Positions 61,976 to 64,000 of a DNA stretch of 64,000 nucleotides are shown here, piece after piece; position 1 is the first letter of the stretch; each line of letters starts with the position of its first letter. The notes under the pieces are model-generated. The model was not told the origin of the DNA and ran no database searches. It worked only from the letters and a program-made list of their open reading frames with translations. The stretch lies in the NCBI GenBank assembly GCA_021325215.1, contig JAJPHO010000071.1:93560-157559 (forward strand). Direction: 5' to 3'. A program made the position numbers and the translations under genes. The stretch is from Alphaproteobacteria bacterium (lineage in GTDB: Bacteria; Pseudomonadota; Alphaproteobacteria; Rhodospirillales; Magnetospirillaceae).

Positions 61976-62110
61976 TCAGAAGCGCCGGACCCGGCGGACC
62001 GCAGGCGCGTGCGGCTTGCTGTCGAGATAGCAGGCGAAGGCCAGCGAGGCCGCCAGGATCACCCCGAGCGGGATGCTGAAATCCAATATGAATCCGATGA
62101 TTTCGCTCAT
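61976..62110 (-). CDS. Small single-helix membrane peptide (44 aa)
   Basis: Short minus-strand frame in the 263 bp gap between antiporter and porin genes: MSEIIGFILDFSIPLGVILA then ASLAFACYLDSKPHAPAVRR and a basic tail. One membrane helix (about residues 5-28) followed by a positively charged C-terminus. There is no obvious ribosome-binding site, so the gene is only moderately supported. It resembles small helper peptides encoded near transporters but matches no family I know. The other bases of the gap (62111-62187) show nothing notable. Confidence 0.4.
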   Translation of the reverse strand: MSEIIGFILDFSIPLGVILAASLAFACYLDSKPHAPAVRRVRRF

Positions 62111-62187
62111 GGCCGGATGATGGTTCCGCACCGCGTAAAAAATCGAGACAGGAAAGCGTAGAATTTCCGTAAGCGATGCCGGACGGC

Positions 62188-63498
62188 TCAGAACTGCAGA
62201 TGCGCCCGAGCCGCCAGCACGGAGACCGGACCGCGGTCGCGGTTATAGGCCGGATGGTTGACCAGCTGGTAGTCGGCGGAGACCGCGAAGCCCTCGGCCA
62301 GGGCAAAGCTGTAATAGCTTTCCCAGATCATCTCGCCGGCCGAATTGGTCAATTGCCCGTCGCCGATCAGAACCCCCTCGCCGCCGGCCTGGAGGTACCG
62401 TTTGGCCGCCTCCGACAAGCCGTTGAAGGCCAGCGCGCTGCCGATACGGTCGTCGGGCCGGTCCCAGGCCGGACCGGCCAGACTGGCGCCGAAGGACAGC
62501 GTGCGGTTGATCTCGGTGAATTCGTAAACCTCGTCGTTCCCCTGGGTGGCGCCGGCGCGCAAAAACACGCCTAGATCGTCGTCCAACGGCTGTTCGAGAT
62601 TGATCCCCACCCCCGCTTTGTCGCGCATCTTGCGCACCAGAGCCGTGTCCGGCGTTCCGCCTGTGGCGCGGGCCAGGGCGATGGCGTCGTCATAGGAGCC
62701 CAAGCGCGCCTCGGTCAGAAAGGCCAACAGCTTCACCTTGCCTTCGCGATCGAACAGGCGCTGGCGGTGTTCGATCTCGACCACCTCCTGGGTCTGGTCG
62801 AACGGCTTGGGGTCGAGCGCCTTATCGTTGGGAACCGTCGAGCCGTCGAACACGCCGAGCCGCCCGGTCCAGTCGCCCAGGGTCAGCTCGGCGGCCGCGC
62901 CATAGGTGAAGCCCCAGGCATCGGCGGCGTAATCGAAGGTGCCCAGGTCGATGATCGCCCAATTCAAGAAATCGCCGCGCGGATCATGGGCGTAGCGGTT
63001 GGTGTCGAACACATCGACGACGCTGAACTTGCCGGCGGTAATCACCAGCCGGTCCGCCGTGCTGCTGCGGGCCAAGGTATTGGAATCCGATTCCACCGCA
63101 TCGCCCTCCCCGCCGAGATCGACGGTCTGGCGGATGAAGGCGCGCGGCAGGCGGAAATAGGGGCGGTGCTCGCCGACCTTATAGGCCTCGCCGCTGGGAA
63201 AACCGGCCACGCCCAGCGTGTCCGACAGTCCGAAACCCTGGTCCAGCTCGACGTCGGCCCAGGCCTCGGCGCCGGTCCACAGCCGCGTGCCGGCAGACAG
63301 GGTCGCGTCGGCGGTCTCATTGCCCTGATCCTTGGGATCGAGGCTGTGCGGACCGTTATACTCGGCGGAAAAGGCGGGATGCCACTGCACCACCGCCGTC
63401 GCCTGGCCATGCACCGCCCAATCCTCGTCCTCATCGGCGAGGACGGCGGCGGGCAGCAGGCAGAGTGTGGCTATCAGCAGGCGAAGCGGAGCGGTCAA
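62188..63498 (-). CDS. OprB-family carbohydrate porin
   Basis: A 436-residue outer-membrane porin with signal peptide (LLIATLCLLPAAVLA) and the OprB-like barrel; the hallmark is VITAGKFSVVDVFDTNRYAH followed by DPRGDFLNWAIIDLGTFDYA. It ends with Phe (AARAHLQF). It lets sugars or other small solutes cross the outer membrane. The start is a TTG at 63498, which overlaps the stop of the preceding enoyl-CoA hydratase gene (TTGA) and gives a proper signal peptide. The two genes are thus coupled. Confidence 0.9.
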   Translation of the reverse strand: MTAPLRLLIATLCLLPAAVLADEDEDWAVHGQATAVVQWHPAFSAEYNGPHSLDPKDQGNETADATLSAGTRLWTGAEAWADVELDQGFGLSDTLGVAGFPSGEAYKVGEHRPYFRLPRAFIRQTVDLGGEGDAVESDSNTLARSSTADRLVITAGKFSVVDVFDTNRYAHDPRGDFLNWAIIDLGTFDYAADAWGFTYGAAAELTLGDWTGRLGVFDGSTVPNDKALDPKPFDQTQEVVEIEHRQRLFDREGKVKLLAFLTEARLGSYDDAIALARATGGTPDTALVRKMRDKAGVGINLEQPLDDDLGVFLRAGATQGNDEVYEFTEINRTLSFGASLAGPAWDRPDDRIGSALAFNGLSEAAKRYLQAGGEGVLIGDGQLTNSAGEMIWESYYSFALAEGFAVSADYQLVNHPAYNRDRGPVSVLAARAHLQF

Positions 63499-64000
63499 AC
63501 GGTCTTCTTGCGATCCAGAAACGCCGTCAGCCGCTGCTCGGCATCGGGGGCCAGACCCTCATTCTTGAAGATCTCGAGTCCGTGTGCCTCGTGCAGCGGC
63601 AGGGCGTCGGTCTCGATCAATACCCGCTTGCAGACCTGATTGGAATACCAGGAATTCGCCAGGATATCGGCGGCCAGCAGCTCCACCTCTTCTTCGAGGC
63701 GGTCATCGGCGAAGCAATAATTGGCCAGATTGATCTGTTCGGCGCGGCGCCCGTCGTAAGTCCGGCAGGTGAACATGATCTCGCGCGCCCGGGTCGAGCC
63801 GACGCGGCGCGGCAGGCGCAAGCTCAGACCCCAGATCGGCGTCAGGCCCCAGCGCGAATAGACTTCGGAGAAGCGCGCGGTCTCGGCGGCGACGATGAGA
63901 TCGCAGGCCAGGGCCAGCTCCAGCGCCCCGGTGCAGCACTGCCCTTCGATCACGGCGATGGTCGGCTGCGGCAGATTGGCGAGGTGTTCGATCACCTCGC
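63495..64000 (-). CDS. Enoyl-CoA hydratase/isomerase family protein, 5'-truncated by window edge
   Basis: At least 168 residues of a crotonase-fold protein whose N-terminus lies beyond the right edge. Visible are the oxyanion-hole segment IEGQCCTGALELALACDLIV (second half of the active site), FSEVYSRWGLTPIWG, and the C-terminal helices. The usual catalytic Glu positions (around xxGGxxE and xxPExxxG) read CCTGALELA and YSRWGLTPI, so the exact reaction cannot be told. Its stop overlaps the porin start. CoA-thioester metabolism is the general role. Confidence 0.85.
   Translation of the reverse strand, partial: EVIEHLANLPQPTIAVIEGQCCTGALELALACDLIVAAETARFSEVYSRWGLTPIWGLSLRLPRRVGSTRAREIMFTCRTYDGRRAEQINLANYCFADDRLEEEVELLAADILANSWYSNQVCKRVLIETDALPLHEAHGLEIFKNEGLAPDAEQRLTAFLDRKKTV

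Overview
The window is a GC-rich chromosomal segment with dense, short-spaced or overlapping genes on both strands. Codon choice, gene content (PII-amtB, FtsK, LolA, CnoX, FixJ-type regulators, TonB receptor, OprB porin) and a Che3-like chemosensory cluster suggest an alphaproteobacterium, most likely of the Rhodospirillales. This is an inference from content; no rRNA or other taxonomic marker is present. I saw no prophage, transposase, CRISPR array or replication origin. The two ends cut genes: nrdA at the left and an enoyl-CoA hydratase family gene at the right.

Layout. 1-2.3 kb: class I ribonucleotide reductase nrdA(partial)-nrdB. 2.3-6.0 kb (minus): a small periplasmic binding protein, then a LysR regulator-PhyH dioxygenase-2-hydroxycarboxylate transporter unit, divergent from an aldo/keto reductase with a palindromic operator between them. 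7.2-10.3 kb: a large membrane diguanylate cyclase with a periplasmic propeller sensor. 10.3-12.9 kb: LysR divergent from two SDR genes. 12.9-14.3 kb: a beta-repeat surface-type protein. 14.5-23.9 kb: eight tightly packed chemosensory genes (cheW-cheR/TPR-cheW-MCP-cheA/REC-cheB-REC3/histidine kinase-single REC). This content matches the Rhodospirillum centenum Che3 cascade rather than flagellar chemotaxis.

23.9-32 kb: LysE exporter, Dps with an FAD oxidoreductase, an ICL/PEP-mutase family protein, divergent DNA repair genes (ogt and an Fe-S uracil-DNA glycosylase), tRNA-Gly(GCC) with promoter and terminator, then cnoX-LON domain-Trm112 facing ubiH. 32-39.5 kb: glnK-amtB with a structured leader and a clear terminator, dapC-like aminotransferase-ftsK-lolA, and an FAH family enzyme. 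39.5-43.7 kb (minus): a membrane glycan unit (GT2, methyltransferase, 851-residue membrane protein). 43.7-51.3 kb: xthA, a DUF2946-like/TonB receptor/PepSY uptake unit, TfoX-like protein, an MFS exporter divergent from its probable LysR.

51.3-64 kb: an OmpR-like regulator with a degenerate receiver divergent from ribA; a near-consensus sigma-54 promoter driving an Ala/Gln-rich protein with a 37-residue periodic repeat, followed by an L,D-transpeptidase and a PagL-type lipid A deacylase; a FixJ/histidine kinase pair overlapping yggS (which seems to need a CTG start); a ThiE-like protein; two outer-membrane porins, a Na+/H+ antiporter and a 44-residue membrane peptide.

Items most worth follow-up: the Che3-like cluster with its triple-receiver kinase, the sigma-54 controlled 37-residue repeat protein with its envelope-remodelling neighbours, the pair of dispersed palindromic repeats near 26.7 and 34.0 kb, and the glnK leader hairpin.
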